A DNA stretch of 64,000 nucleotides from assembly GCA_949825025.1 (NCBI GenBank), contig OX463786.1, positions 14,221,309 through 14,285,308 of the forward strand, written 5' to 3'. Position numbers and translations under genes: made by a program. Under the pieces are notes generated by a model, which searched no databases, was not told the DNA's origin, and was given only the letters and a program-made list of their open reading frames with translations. The stretch comes from Siphlonurus alternatus (lineage: Eukaryota > Arthropoda > Insecta > Ephemeroptera > Siphlonuridae). This document shows, one piece after another, positions 28,953-41,500 of the stretch (position 1 is its first letter; each line of letters starts with the position of its first letter).

Positions 28953-29388
28953 AAGGAAAAAGCTGCAATTGGCTGAGTTCTTGGCTCTTACACTCTATAT
29001 AATATCTTAACTATTAAATAATATTAACATCTGACCCTGCATGATGATAAAATCACGTAACCATAAAAAAAATGTATAAATCATCTCTAAACTTTATTTT
29101 ACAGGAACATAAAGTTCAAAATTCCATCAAAATTATTTTTTGTGATTTGCATTCTCTGAGAAGACGAATAATAATGATTTCGTCACTACAAAAATTATTG
29201 TCATTATTATTGTTAAAAATTATTATTACGTATTTCATTACTAAATATGTCAATAGAAATTTATAACAAAACTAGTTATACTAATAAAAATAGTGAAATT
29301 TATATTTACATATTTGAAAACAGAAATTAAGTTGCAAAGTTACAATATATCATGAATATAATATAATAGTATAATAAAAGTGGAATAT

Positions 29389-30000
29389 TCATTTACAAAT
29401 TACCTCCCATACATCCGGATATCTATCATTATCTGGTGTCCTCTTAGATTCCCAATACGCCAAAGTTTCTAAACCTAAAGTGCGTCTGTAAATACCCGAA
29501 AAACTACCATACGCCCCCAAATATTGTGTACCTGTTAGACTAATTCTAACCTTATTACAGTTATTACCTGAATATGGTTCTATTTTCCATCGTTTATCCC
29601 CCTTATATTCCAAAGGTATTGTTCGAATACAATCATCTATACCAATCAAAAATTCATCATAATAATAAGGATTTCGAAGATAGAAATAATTGCCAGTTTT
29701 GATGATCTTCCAATAACTACCATCATCAAAATCACCGTCTGTCCATGTGTAAACTCTACGACCAAGCTCTTCTTTATGAAACCAACTACCTGCATACATC
29801 AATTCTCCATAAAAATTATTTTTTATTTTACAAATTGATGTTTCGCTCCGTGTCAAATCATCGAGGACGTCCCGTTTACTACGCGATAGTACGTGGACGC
29901 TTGCATTAGACGGTTGTTGGGTCAGCTCGTGGAGATCTTGTGACGGTCCAGCGAGGGTCGTGGACACCAGCAGCAGCAAGGAGAGGCCGATGACCTGCAT
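29389..30000 (-). CDS. Secreted pre-pro beta-trefoil-like protein C
   Basis: The coding exon encodes 203 residues, starting at MQVIGLSLLLLVSTTLAG (signal peptide); the acceptor ATTATCCAG lies about 17 bases upstream. The pro-region ends at RSKR before DVLDDLTR, as in gene B. The mature domain shows the family pattern YMYAGSWFHKEE, RRVYTW, YFYLRNPYYYDEFL, YLGAY, and RTLGLETLAYW. It has four Cys (ICKIKN, DDCIRT, NNCNKV, VICK); the first and last correspond to those of A and B. The two genes are tandem and in the same orientation, and their signal and pro-region DNA is much more alike than their mature parts, which suggests recent duplication followed by divergence of the secreted domain. Confidence 0.8.
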   Translation of the reverse strand: MQVIGLSLLLLVSTTLAGPSQDLHELTQQPSNASVHVLSRSKRDVLDDLTRSETSICKIKNNFYGELMYAGSWFHKEELGRRVYTWTDGDFDDGSYWKIIKTGNYFYLRNPYYYDEFLIGIDDCIRTIPLEYKGDKRWKIEPYSGNNCNKVRISLTGTQYLGAYGSFSGIYRRTLGLETLAYWESKRTPDNDRYPDVWEVICK

Positions 30001-30518
30001 GATGGAGAACAGGTGGGCTGGATAATTAGAGAAGTTGTTAGAGTTCAAAGATTCAAAACCACGCTAAAACACTCAAAGACCTGGTGCTGTATATTATATC
30101 CTTGTAAAAAAAAAAGTGCTTTAAAAATTTCCGACTTTTTTTATACGGCTCTTGGAGATATTGAACTTGGATAATATATTATTAATGAATGACATATATG
30201 GCATACACAATAATTAATAATTAACATTATACGGCTCATCTATAAATTGAGTACATGATGGCAAGAAACTGAGCAGGAGTAACGTTTGGGAAGCCCCAAT
30301 GTGTACATCATTTCCACACCAGGGTGCGGATAAAGAAAAAAATTCTGGAGGAGCTGTCTCCATACAAAGCCAATTAATGTTAAAAAATAAATTGGAGTGG
30401 GGGAAATGCCTATATTGCTCAATGTTAAATACAAAATTTCAAATTATTCTCACAATACCAAAAAAATACATTTTTATATATATTATATAATATATAAGAA
30501 ACCTCAAGCTTCACTTAC

Positions 30519-30630
30519 CGAAGCTTTGAGGTAGTCGAGTGCCGAGATCGTCTTTATGTTGAGCCAGCTGCAGACGAGTGTCGGGATTTTATAACAACTT
30601 TATCAGTGACCACGTGACGAGGAAAAATAT
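30519..30630 (-). promoter_or_regulatory. Probable promoter and first exon of trefoil gene C
   Basis: On the minus strand, TTTTTCCTCGTCACGTGG (CACGTG at 30621-30626) precedes TATAAAA (30597-30603). The untranslated exon ends GCTTCG|GTAAGT at 30519. The layout is the same as that of genes A and B. Confidence 0.65.
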
Positions 30631-30786
30631 CACGAGGAAGTAGTTATATTTCTAATAAATATTATAGTCCAAAGTTCGTTTTCTGAGAATATGTTCATTG
30701 ATACTTCTTCGTTGTTATTAAAAAATAAAATAAATAACAAATAATTAACTGCTCTTGTTATAATAAAACTATGGATTTTGCACACA

Positions 30787-31112
30787 GTGAGATATTAGAA
30801 TGTGAAAATTTTAGTAGCTTAATCGAAAGAAGGGGTAAAAATATGGTACTGGGAATTTTTTCAGATTTTTCTGCGGGAACTATTTTTAAAAAAATATAAA
30901 TTGAAAGTCTATTTTGATGACGTCACGGGCGGCACTCCTTAAGAAAAAGGATTGGGCAGTGCCGCCTGTGACGTCATAAAATAGACTTTCAATAATTTTT
31001 TTAAAAATAGTTCCCGGTCTCAGAAAAATCTGAAAAAATTCCCTGTACCATATTTTTACCCATTCTTTCGATTAAGCCACTAAAATTTTCACATTCTAAT
31101 ATCTCATTTTAG
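30787..31112. mobile_element. Fold-back element family D, copy 4
   Basis: GAGATATTAGAATGTGAAAATTTTAGTAGC on the left is mirrored on the right by GCCACTAAAATTTTCACATTCTAATATCTC. The inner arms hold TGACGTCACGGGCGGC and CCTGTGACGTCATAAAA, with CCTTAAGAAAAAGGAT in the centre. The arms are nearly perfect over about 150 bp, so this copy may be young. The outer arm differs from copies 1-3. Confidence 0.85.
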
Positions 31113-31199
31113 TGCCATAGTAAACCTTATCCTGAGTGAACATAGCAATCTCTATCCCAGCTTTTACCTTATAGTTGTACTGAGGGAAATTAGAAAAGC

Positions 31200-31420
31200 T
31201 CAATCAGAATGCTGGTAAAAATTGAAATTATTGGTGGAGAATATCATCAATCATCTTCGGCGCGTACGCACGAGCTTAATAGAGCAAATTATAAGTGCCA
31301 TGTGGAAACGGTTTCTCGAATCGATCGAACTCATCATGACTTACCAAAATGAATTGGATGCACATATCGCTCGTCACGATACTCTATGTCAAGTGCCCGG
31401 TATTACAGTGGTAAATTCTG
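31200..31420 (+). other. CpG-rich fragment with open frames, identity unknown
   Basis: About 200 bp with much higher GC content and several CpG, standing out from AT-rich surroundings. One frame (from ATG 31222) reads KLLVENIINHLRRVRTS. Another reads GGEYHQSSSARTHELNRAN to a stop near 31345. It could be a decayed exon or part of a transposase. I cannot assign it. Confidence 0.3.
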
Positions 31421-31624
31421 ATAAAACAATTAATATATTATATAATATTTTTTATATTATGCTAATTCAATTTCAATGTAATTATAAATTTATTTTGCTC
31501 ATATAAAAATTGTATTCATAACAATAATTAATTTAAAAAAAAAAATGCATATTTATCCATTATCAAAGCAATTAATTAAACAGGAGCTATAGGCATAAAT
31601 ACACTTCAGTCTCAATAATAGAAC

Positions 31625-31876
31625 TACAGCCAAATTTGCATTAAATTTTCTTCCGGAAGTAGCCGGAAGTGCAATTAAAGTTTCTGGTATTCCTATTCGT
31701 ATTTTAGTGTTACAATTTAATTATACATATAACGTCAGTAAGTACGTATTTCTGCTAAAATATAATTCAAACTTAATTCAAACCACTCTGTAAGGTTTCA
31801 AAATTGTAATACAAACAGAAGAGAGCTGCAACTTTACTCTTCCGGCTACTTCTGGAAGGAATATCAAATTAATTAA
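31625..31876. mobile_element. MITE family A copy 11
   Basis: TACAGCCAAATTTGCATT to AATATCAAATTAATTAAG, with inner CTTCCGGAAGTAGCCGGAAG and CTTCCGGCTACTTCTGG. It is longer than its relatives because of a small internal duplication around AATTCAAAC. Confidence 0.75.
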
Positions 31877-33191
31877 GCTTGATCATCTCGCCGTGAAGGT
31901 AGGCAACTGTTCCCTCATCCTTTAATATTTCACGGCTTCATAACAAATTTAATTTTTTTAAAAATTTAATGGGGAATAACAAACTTTTTTTTTTTTTTCA
32001 TTGTAGAAGTAAATCAAGCTTTTTTTTTCACCTCTTGTAGAGCACGCGAACTGTAATTTAAAAATTATAATGTACTAAACTATAAAACAATTTTTTATTT
32101 TTATAACTTAATTAATTACATATAGAAATTAATTCAAATTTACTACAAATTATATTAATTGAAACTATAAATGATATCTTATGTATACTGATAAAATAAT
32201 GTAGACTTTTTTTGATTATATAATTGATGACAATCTTATATATATTGTGTTACAATCTAAAAGCTATAAAATAATTATTATGAATAATATTAATTTAATT
32301 ATCATTATTATTTTAAAAAGGAATTTTATGACAGAAAAAGATCGAATATCTAGCTGTAATATGATTCGATCGATCATGTTTTGGCGTCATTGACTCAGCA
32401 AAAAGAGAAAATAAACATAAATAAATAAAATATTAAAAACTCATCTCCCTTCCTAACCAACATTTTTCTATCATATAGACTTATTCCTACGTGCTCTCTT
32501 TTAAATGAAGAATATCACTTGTATATGTTAGTTTGATTTTTTTTTCCTAATTTCAATTAATAAGGTTCATTATTTTAGAAAAATAAAAAACTCAAAATGT
32601 TAATTTAACATATATTTTTTATTCTTTGCAAGAAAATACAACAAAATTTTCAACATTAGTTCAATGTCTACATGAGATATTATAAAATATAATTTATTTT
32701 AAAATGTTTATAATGACAAAATATGGAAATCTATTTATTGAATTAATTTGATTTATTTAATTATTTTAAAAATGGTTACCCTACTCCCAGATGTACATTA
32801 AAGGTAAAAAAAAGATTGATACACTAAGAGAGAGTAGAAATGATTTATGTCCGCTTCGCTTGGCTTATCTAACAAAAACGTTGAAGCTCATAAAGTAGCC
32901 TCTTTTAATAAAAGGATAGCACCTAAAAGAGGTATGGGTTCAAACCCGACCTCGTCAAAACTTTTTAGCAATACTTCCTGGCTCAATAAAATCTGAAAAA
33001 AATCAGAGTGACATAACTTTGCCCCCTCTATCAATTTTTGCAATAAAAAATGTTGAAGTCAATATTTTATGAAAGAATATAGCACACAGTCTATAGTCTT
33101 TGTAATAAAAAAAAAAAAAGTGATGATGTCTCCAGAGTCTTCAGACAGGTTCAGAAGTAAAGCAAAAGTAATGTTCATGTTGTCCTAGGGA

Positions 33192-33903
33192 TTTAAAGGC
33201 CTTATGAACCTTTGCACAATATTAAGTACACGGTTAGCTTTGCTTCAGTGTGATTCGGCTGCATAAATTTTTTTGTTTCAGCAGCACAAATATCAGAGAT
33301 AATAGCCGATGAAAAGGAACCTGTGACGTCACTCACGCTCATTCAGCGGCGACAATATAGGGAAATCCCTGCAAAAGATAGGTTCACTCCCGCTGCAACC
33401 ACGGCCACAATTGTACTTCTGGAATTTTGAAACTTTACCAGGGCAGTCTTGATAGTATTTGTCAAATAGCCTGAAAGATTTTTTTTGATGACATTCATAC
33501 AAACCGAGTTATTGCGGTAGAAAGAGGAGCGAAAATGTTGTATAGGAAAACAATGTTAAATTTTTAGCTTATCTTGCAACCGCAATAACTCAATCTTTAC
33601 ACAAGCCACCAAAAAAATTCTTTCAGTCTATTTGACAAATACTATCAAGACTGCCCTGGTAAAGTTTCAAAATTCCAGAAGTAAAATTGTGGCCGTGGTT
33701 GCAGCGGGAGTGAACCTATCTTTTGCAGGGATTTCCCTATACTGTCGCCGCTGAATGAGCGTGAGTGACGTCACAGGTGCTTCTTCATCGGCTATTATCT
33801 CTGATATTTGTGCTACTGAAACAAAAAAAATTATGCAGACGAATCACACTGAAGCAAAGCTAACCGTGCACTTAATACTGTGAAAAGGTTCAGAAGGCCT
33901 TTA
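33192..33903. mobile_element. Giant palindrome, ~712 bp
   Basis: Two arms of about 320 bp are nearly exact inverted copies. The outer end TTTAAAGGCCTTATGAACC pairs with GGTTCAGAAGGCCTTTAA. Inner parts include GTGACGTCACTCACGCTCAT and its inverse, and the arms converge on GAGTTATTGCGGT and ACCGCAATAACTC. The loop is about 60 bp. No protein frame is intact across it. It looks like a large fold-back transposon, and its high arm identity implies recent origin or gene conversion between arms. Confidence 0.85.
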
Positions 33904-34106
33904 ATATACTGCATTATGTTAGTTGGTTGAAACAATGAAAAATGTTTGTAGCAGACATTGTTGGGAGTTTACAAAAAATACATCACAGACACATGGCAGG
34001 GTGTGAGAAAACACACAATATTTTTATCAATCACCATTTTTTTTAAAAAAAGTTTCAGGATTATTGTCACCATTCTTATTAATACTAATTTTATCTAATT
34101 AATAAT

Positions 34107-34460
34107 TAAGGGTAAGGTAACGCCACCAATGTTAAAAAAAATCCCTCTCACAAAAATTCTGAAAAAAATTTAAAATGTTCTCCTCTATACCCCCTATCAG
34201 TACCTAAAATATCAGGTATACAAATACGATCTAGTTTTTGAGTTATAAATTTTTAAAGTTGACTACTTTAACATGGAGAAATGAAACTCCCATGTTAAAT
34301 TGGTCAACTTTAAAAATTCATAACTCAAAAACTAGATCGTATTTGTATACCTGATATTTTAGGTACTGATAGGGGGTATAGAGGAGAACATTTTAAATTT
34401 TTTTCAGAATTTTTGTGAGAGGGATATTTTTTAACATTGGTGGCGTTACCTTACCCTTAA
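34107..34460. mobile_element. Fold-back element family E, copy 2
   Basis: TTAAGGGTAAGGTAACGCC to GGCGTTACCTTACCCTTAA, with near-perfect arms of about 165 bp (AAATGTTCTCCTCTATACCC, CAAATACGATCTAGTTTTTG). The centre is around ACATGGAGAAATG. Confidence 0.9.
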
Positions 34461-35094
34461 CTGAAATTTTATTTTATGCTTTATTTTTTTGCTCCAAGTG
34501 TTCTCCAACAGGAAAATTTTCTCCATAAGCCTCCATATTAGAAAATTTGAAATTTTTCTCAGTAACTATTAAAGCTATTGATTTGAAACCATCTCCTATA
34601 CCCCCATTTAGCGGTCTTCTGATAATGTATCAAGGGCTTATTTTCCTCTAAACAATCTTTAATGCCAAAAAAGCAATTTCGAGTTTTTTTTTATATAAGT
34701 TTGTATAGGACGGTGGGAACACTGCAAAATCAGCTGACGATTAATTGTATTATGAAGGTTTACTTTATAAAATTTTTACTGTGATTCACCAGGGGACACC
34801 CTGGTGATTCACCATCTACAAAGAAAAGTGACATTAACCCTTAATTAAATGAGGCAAAGTGGCCGGTGAAAACAAGCTTGTACAAAAATTGTGGCAAGTA
34901 AAGGTCAGTGACATTGATAACAACGCACTGTGAAAAATTGTGTATAAGCCCGTTTGCACTGTAGGATCTCATATTTACAGTTGGCATACAAATATAAATA
35001 AACAATACACAAACAGCTTATTTAAAAATAAAATATTTGGCATGACATTGTACAATTTTGACTAATACTATATTTACTACTACCAGTAGTTCTG

Positions 35095-35470
35095 TTAAGG
35101 GTAAGGTAAAGCCACCAATGTTAAAAAAAATCCCTCACACAAAAATTCTGAAAAAAATTTAAAATGTTCTCCTCTACACCCCCTATCAGTAGCTAAAATA
35201 TCAGGTGTACAAATTCGATCTAGTTTTTGAGTTATGAATTTTTAAAGTTGACTACTTTAACATGGAGAAATGGAACTCCCATGTTAAATTAGTCAACTTT
35301 AAAAATTCATAACTCAAAAACTAGAGTTATGATATTTCGACTAGAGTCGAATTTGTATACCTGTTATTTTAGCTACTGATAGGGGGTGTAGAGGAGAACA
35401 TTTTAAATTTTGTTCAGAATTTTTGTGTGAGAAACTTTTTTTAACATTGGTGGCGTTACCTTACTCTTAA
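35095..35470. mobile_element. Fold-back element family E, copy 3
   Basis: Same orientation-free structure as the copy 635 bp upstream, with TTAAGGGTAAGGTAAAGCC and GGCGTTACCTTACTCTTAA ends. A small insertion lies in the right arm near 35325. Confidence 0.9.
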
Positions 35471-35580
35471 TTCATCAATCTTTTTAAAGAGTAGCATAGG
35501 ATACCCCAGATATTTAAAACTTGAAAACAAGTGGTAAATCACAAAGCTATTTAAGAATTTAAGATACTTTTACTTTCAAC

Positions 35581-35862
35581 CAAAGTCTTCTACTCGCAAT
35601 GGTAGTAACAAACCATTGTTATAATGTCTGTCGCATGAAGGCTTTTTCATTGTTAAACATGGGACGACGTAGTGCCTGATTTTGCCACCAGAGCAGAGAA
35701 CGTAATGGCATTGTTGGTGCTAGGCAACCGCAACAATTTCAAAATTAACAGTCATTTTCCATAAGTTAACATGTAAATCAACAACTGTCCCATGTTTTTC
35801 CATTCACGCAACAGACATTACACAACAATACTTTGTTTACTAACAACGAGCAGAAGACTTTG
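35581..35862. mobile_element. 282-bp element G with perfect 8-bp target duplication
   Basis: The ends CAAAGTCTTCT and AGAAGACTTTG are inverted repeats. The flanking CTTTCAAC is repeated exactly at 35573-35580 and 35863-35870. An 8-bp duplication fits hAT. There is no coding capacity. A half copy lies at 25653-25775. Confidence 0.8.
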
Positions 35863-36199
35863 CTTTCAACTCTATTACTTAAAAGGGGAACAGCTTCATA
35901 TATTTTTATCAACATAATTATGACGTTTTCTTTGGTGCAATAATGTTTGGCAATGCTATTTATACATCAATAAAAATATAACAACTTAAGCCGTTCCCCC
36001 CTTAAAACATTTCTATAAACAGTTTTTAACATTTAGTATAAAATAATGTACATGCTATAAATAACCTTTAGCAATATCGGCACAAACCTACATCAAGCCA
36101 TAACAAATCACAATACTACATCTAGGGGGGGGGGGGGGGGAGGAGGAGGAGGGGAATAAGCAATACTATTCTATTGTACTAAAAGTGTAAAAACATTAA

Positions 36200-38050
36200 G
36201 AATAACTTTAAAATTAATAGAATGGTCCAGGTAGTAAGCTAGAACGGTATAAACAATTATTAAGAAAATTCATGGTATTTGAAAAATTACGTTACGCAAA
36301 TAAAAATTGTGCTATAACAATAAACTACATACTTATACCATAGTTTATTAAATAAAATCACACTATCAAACTACAAGTAAAAAGTATTTAGAAAACTCTC
36401 TTTATCAGCTTTCCTACATGGAGAGCAACAGTGGAAGGGTATGCCTCTCATCATATTCTTTTGGTATAATAATGGATGGTGATTTTTTTTTTCTCTACAA
36501 AAAAGGACTTTATGGCAAGGAGAGTAAGAAAACTAAAAATTGCTATTATTTTAGGAGACCGAGTGGTACCAACGGAAGAAACTTCTAAATTGCATGCTGC
36601 TTGAAACTTTTAGTTGCGGAAATGTTGCAAAGTTTCTGAGTCAAATTATTATTTTTAAGTTGCCTCACCGACATGACTGTCTCTCTCTCTCGGACACAAC
36701 ATGCTCCTGCCGATTTGATATTCCTCCAAACATATTATACATGTTACGAATTTAGAAGTTACTTACGTCCCCGTCGGTACCCCATTTCTACCAATGACTA
36801 GGAGACATGTTATAGGAACAATGCAAAAAAACATATTTAAATGTGACACAATGGATACACAGGGTAGGTGGGGAAAGGGTTGACTTATTTGGCCTATGAC
36901 CAAAATATTTTCATACTTTTTGGTATGTTTTTATTTACATCCATTTTTTTTTTTTTTTTTTTTTTTAAGTTAAAAGTTTTGTCACTATAAATTTAAAAAA
37001 TTGTAAAATAGATTTCAAGAAAATTTAGTAAAATATTTACTTTGGCATTATGTTATCTCCTAAATTTTTACCATCACTGCATTTTATTTTATAAGGTATA
37101 ATTTACAGTTGAAAACAACAATTTTTAAAAACATTAACATTGGTAGTCAAATATTTTAAAAAATTTAACAATTCTTCCTGTTTATGAATATTTTTAAATA
37201 TTATAAAAAAGAGTGCTATCTGATAGCATTCAAAATAATATTTACATTAAATGCAAATAAAAATGTATTTGGATTTATTAATAAGTTTAGTAGTTTTATA
37301 ATACTGTACTAAATTTAAATTATGACTTCTCCCTTTTTTTTTTTATGAACTTTGGCACTATTTGTAGGAAATAAACAGACAGTTAAATAATTAATTACAG
37401 TACACAATTTAAAAAAAATAATAATAAATTAAGGAAAGGCAAATACATGATAGTATATAAAGAATATATATTGAAAAACAATTGACAAGAGAATTTACTG
37501 ATAGAATAAAGCAAATCCAAGTCCTGTAATTTTACCCAATGGAAGCATTGTTTTTGTGCAAAGTTAAAGGTAAAAAAGTTGCATTTTTGCAATTAGGGTC
37601 GGGGAACAGTTTCAACTTTTATTATTTTTATCTATTTTTATCGATTTACATAAAAAAAAAAGACCCACCTCTGTGGCATTTATTTTTAACATCAACCGTC
37701 GTCCCAATGTTGAAACTCTTAGGGTGGCTTTTTTTTTTTTTTTTTTTTTTTGAGATTATTTATAAATTCATAAAAATAACTATAAAAGTTGAGGAGCCAT
37801 TCTTTTTCTCCTTCAATATAAGTAAGAGTGGGTATAATTTTAATTAATTTTTAATTAATTGTAATCTTGTTATTTTGTAGCTTTTGACACTTACAGATTT
37901 TATCTATCACGTAAAAGCAGGTTGAAATTACTGTAACTCTAGCATATCAGATGACTTACTATGTAAAACACATAGTATGCCTTATAACAAGCATTTTTAA
38001 ATTAAGTTTTATCACACAAATTCTATCATTTCATTAGTTAACATTTGACA

Positions 38051-38093
<43 letters not shown>

Positions 38094-38530
38094 TTTGGTT
38101 ATTTTATAAAAATACTAATATTATAATCCTGAATTTTCATAGCATTTCCTCACAAATAAAATTAGAAACAGACTATTGATGATCACACACTGTCATGGCC
38201 AATGATTAGTATTGGAGGATGGCGTAGGACGTCGAATTAAGAAATCTTGATTCTCGACAATTTTCTACAACCTTCGGGAACTTCCACCAAATTAGCTGTG
38301 CACTCAAGCAGCTGAAGGCTGGTCTGTGTGATGATCATAGATTTTACAGCGAGCTCTGGCAGCTAAAGCGACACCTTTGATAGTTAGGCTAGCCAATCAA
38401 ATGAGTTTAATCAAAGTCAGCGTCGTGACATACCAGGGTTTTGACATGGCGTCCCATTGGTGACAAGAGCATCCAGTTTGAAAGTTAGGCCATCCTCGAG
38501 TACATATTCGTTGTGTCAGGACTTTTTACC
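36200..38530. other. AT-rich stretch downstream of the 38.5-kb gene
   Basis: No coding exon is supported. It includes poly(T) runs (36945-36966, 37731-37751 and 38052-38090) and is the likely 3' flank, or very long 3' UTR, of the minus-strand membrane protein gene. Confidence 0.45.
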
Positions 38531-38535
38531 TCTTA

Positions 38536-41500
38536 CTAAAGCACGGAGTAGATGATGAGGCCCAGGGTGACACAGGCAGAAATTCGGAGTGCAAACTCTT
38601 TCTTCTCTTGAGATGTCATTCTCTTCGGGGAGACATTCGGGGAAGAACGGAACACAAGAGAAAGTGGAACTGATACGTGCAGAATGTCAGGCAGCATGAA
38701 CGCCAGGTCCCGAATAATCTGGAACATAAATGTTGTCAGAAAACACTGTGGATTCAGGGATAGGGATTCAAGGTTAGAAACCATCAGAAATTTTAGTGGT
38801 TTATGGCCAGAAATCAACTAAATTTCACAATTTTCCAATTTTTTCAGGATGACAGAGCCACTTTCTCTCATAAGTGATACATGGGCAACAGTGATGGAAA
38901 ACTTCAACAATTCTATTCAATTTTCTGGTCATAAGACTTGGACCCATGTACCCCTGAGGGACATTGCGTCAAAGGGGGCATTCACAAAACCTTACTAGGC
39001 CACATTTAGAGTGTACTATTTTTATTCTTAAAATTGTGTCTAAAATCAAGCCTTAAATCAGGCCACGTTTTTTAAGGATCAATTTAAGGCTTACATAATT
39101 TCAACAAGATAAAATCTTATACAAATCTCACAAATCTCAAATACAATATAATTATGTATGTAATTATGTATGTATATCCAAAGGTCAAAGTTGCATAATT
39201 TTTTTGTAGTTACGTGATTTACATTCTGAGGCGATAAAAAAAATGGTACAGCTATCACCAATGAAAATTTCTCATCTATAGATAGCTGTGACATCAATTC
39301 TTGACATTATTGCCGTTGCTTAAAGAAGGACATTTTCTATGGCAATAACTGTACATGAGATAGTCAACTGCTACAACAAACAATAACTTTACTGATAAGT
39401 TAATTTTATTTTAATATTTGCATAATATTGTAATATAATATTGGAGACTGGCAGGGGGGTTAATCCATGATTTTCCTTAGAGGAGGTGGTAAGTACATAC
39501 ATTAATAAACATCTGTATGTTATAATTTAATTCCTAGAAAACGAGTATTATTGATCCAGTATCTTGCAAGACACAAGGCGGGTTGTATAAAAGAGAGGTA
39601 GTCTAATTTATATAAATATAAAATAGACTATCGTGACAATATTGTGGTAAGGAATGTAATTCTCTTATCATAAAATATGTTTGTTTATTTTTTTGACACA
39701 CTTAAATAGGTGACATAAAATAATAAACTTATATAAACAAACCAATGTTAGCTACAAGAGTAAAAGATTAAAATTCGTGTTGAATAATAAATAGAGTGGA
39801 AAATGTACAATCATGGCATCAAATTTTACTTGCATTGTATTGATAGATGTGATACCATACTACCATGCAATATACAAAATTTATATTATATAATATTTTA
39901 AAAATTTTATCATAACATAAAATGCCATTTTTAATTTATTATTTATCCTGGCATTATTATTTTTTTGCTGAGCATATTATCACAATTTTGTAAGTGGCTA
40001 AAATATTTTGTTATTTACAATAATTACAAAATAAATATAACAAAATAATCTTTATGGCTGTAAGTTGCAGCCACATATCCTCATAAAATCTAAGAATAAT
40101 TTACCAAACAACATTATAATCAAAGATATTTTTTTAATAATTCTCAGATTTTTTTCTAGGGTAGGTTGGCTGCAACTCACAACTACAGTATTAGTGAAAG
40201 GTTTATGTCCTTGTATTAATTTACCCTTTTATCAGATAATCAGGTGTGGTAACATACCTGATGAGCAGAACCTTGTCCCTCCAAGACATTCTCAACAAAC
40301 TGGTCCTTGCTGGCTGCCAAAATATGCACCGTCGCAATGGCGATGATCAAAATCACTCCGTTCATCGAAACTTCAATTCTTTTATCTGCTAATCTGATCA
40401 CAGCTAACGTAGAAATGAACTCCGTGATTGAAAAAAATAACTGGTGACTCCACTGAGAATAAAATTCATCGTTCCAATAATTAACGTACATCCACCATGA
40501 ATAGTAATGTGAAAATAAAACTGATGCAAATAATATAGACATAGAATATCTTAGTTGCCGATCAATAGCTAAAGTGACTAGATAACGAACTGATTCATAA
40601 AGAGATATGACGGCTGCTACTGTTATTAACCAAATATAACATGTATTTGAGGTAACGTTGAAATACATATGTTTGTACGATGCCACACCCCTTTCATATG
40701 TTCCTGTAACAAAAAATAAAAAGAACATGATAAGAATTTTGCAGAAAAGTGGAAGAATAAAATTTTAAGAAAAATCTTTAATATTAATAAAGCTATTCCC
40801 AAGAGGTTTCTTTTAACAAGGCGAGGATATAATTATATTCACGCAGCATTAAATTTGTTTTTGTTTTTTTTATCGAAAGCTCTTGGGCGTAGCTTTACAG
40901 TGTACAGTAACTAAAAAATTATTTTATGTACTTAATTATTTTTTAAATAAATATATTCCTTACATATTACCAGGTCCTCTGACCTCTATACCTCTACAGT
41001 ATATGAAATTAGAAAATATATTACACAGTTACACAATCATAATTTCAAAATAAAATAAGTATATATCACATGGTAATTAAAAAAAGTTTTAGAAACAATA
41101 AACAATAAATACACATTACTGCATACTTACAAAATATACTGGTACGTGTGTGTAATGTAAAAAAAATTACTACTAAGCTGTATTCCACGCCCACTTCTGA
41201 ATGGTGTTGACTCAAGTACATGAAATATATATATTTTTTAGTTAATGACTGCATGTACAGCTAAGGTCAATAAACTTGGACATGTCACATGCTGGAGTGT
41301 AGAAGTGAGCTTCAATAATTAACTTAAGTGTCCATTATTACATTATACCTTTAAAAACGGTGTCCCAACAGTCACAGGTGCAGTTTGAGGTGTTGACGAC
41401 TCGGTTATATTGCCTCCAGAAGATGGCCAGCACGGCCATGTGAAGAGGAGGTAGCATCGCGGGGAACAGCCAACCACACAGACGGGCCAGCCAGGCTGCC

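Larger units (their letters stand above)
31880..36200. other. Repeat island without genes
   Basis: No coding exon is supported here. The stretch contains a half fold-back of family D (about 32820-33060, with a tRNA-like GGTTCAAACCC), the giant palindrome (33192-33903), two family E elements and the 282-bp element G. A G-rich run is at 36125-36150. Confidence 0.6.

Noticed and set aside
33192..35470. Regularly spaced repeats that might suggest a CRISPR-like array
   Set aside because: The repeats are long inverted arms of fold-back transposons, not short direct repeats with spacers, and the DNA is eukaryotic.
37395..37847. Open frames near 37.5 kb on both strands
   Set aside because: They are rich in Phe and Lys from AT-rich DNA and poly(T) runs, with no domain or splice support.
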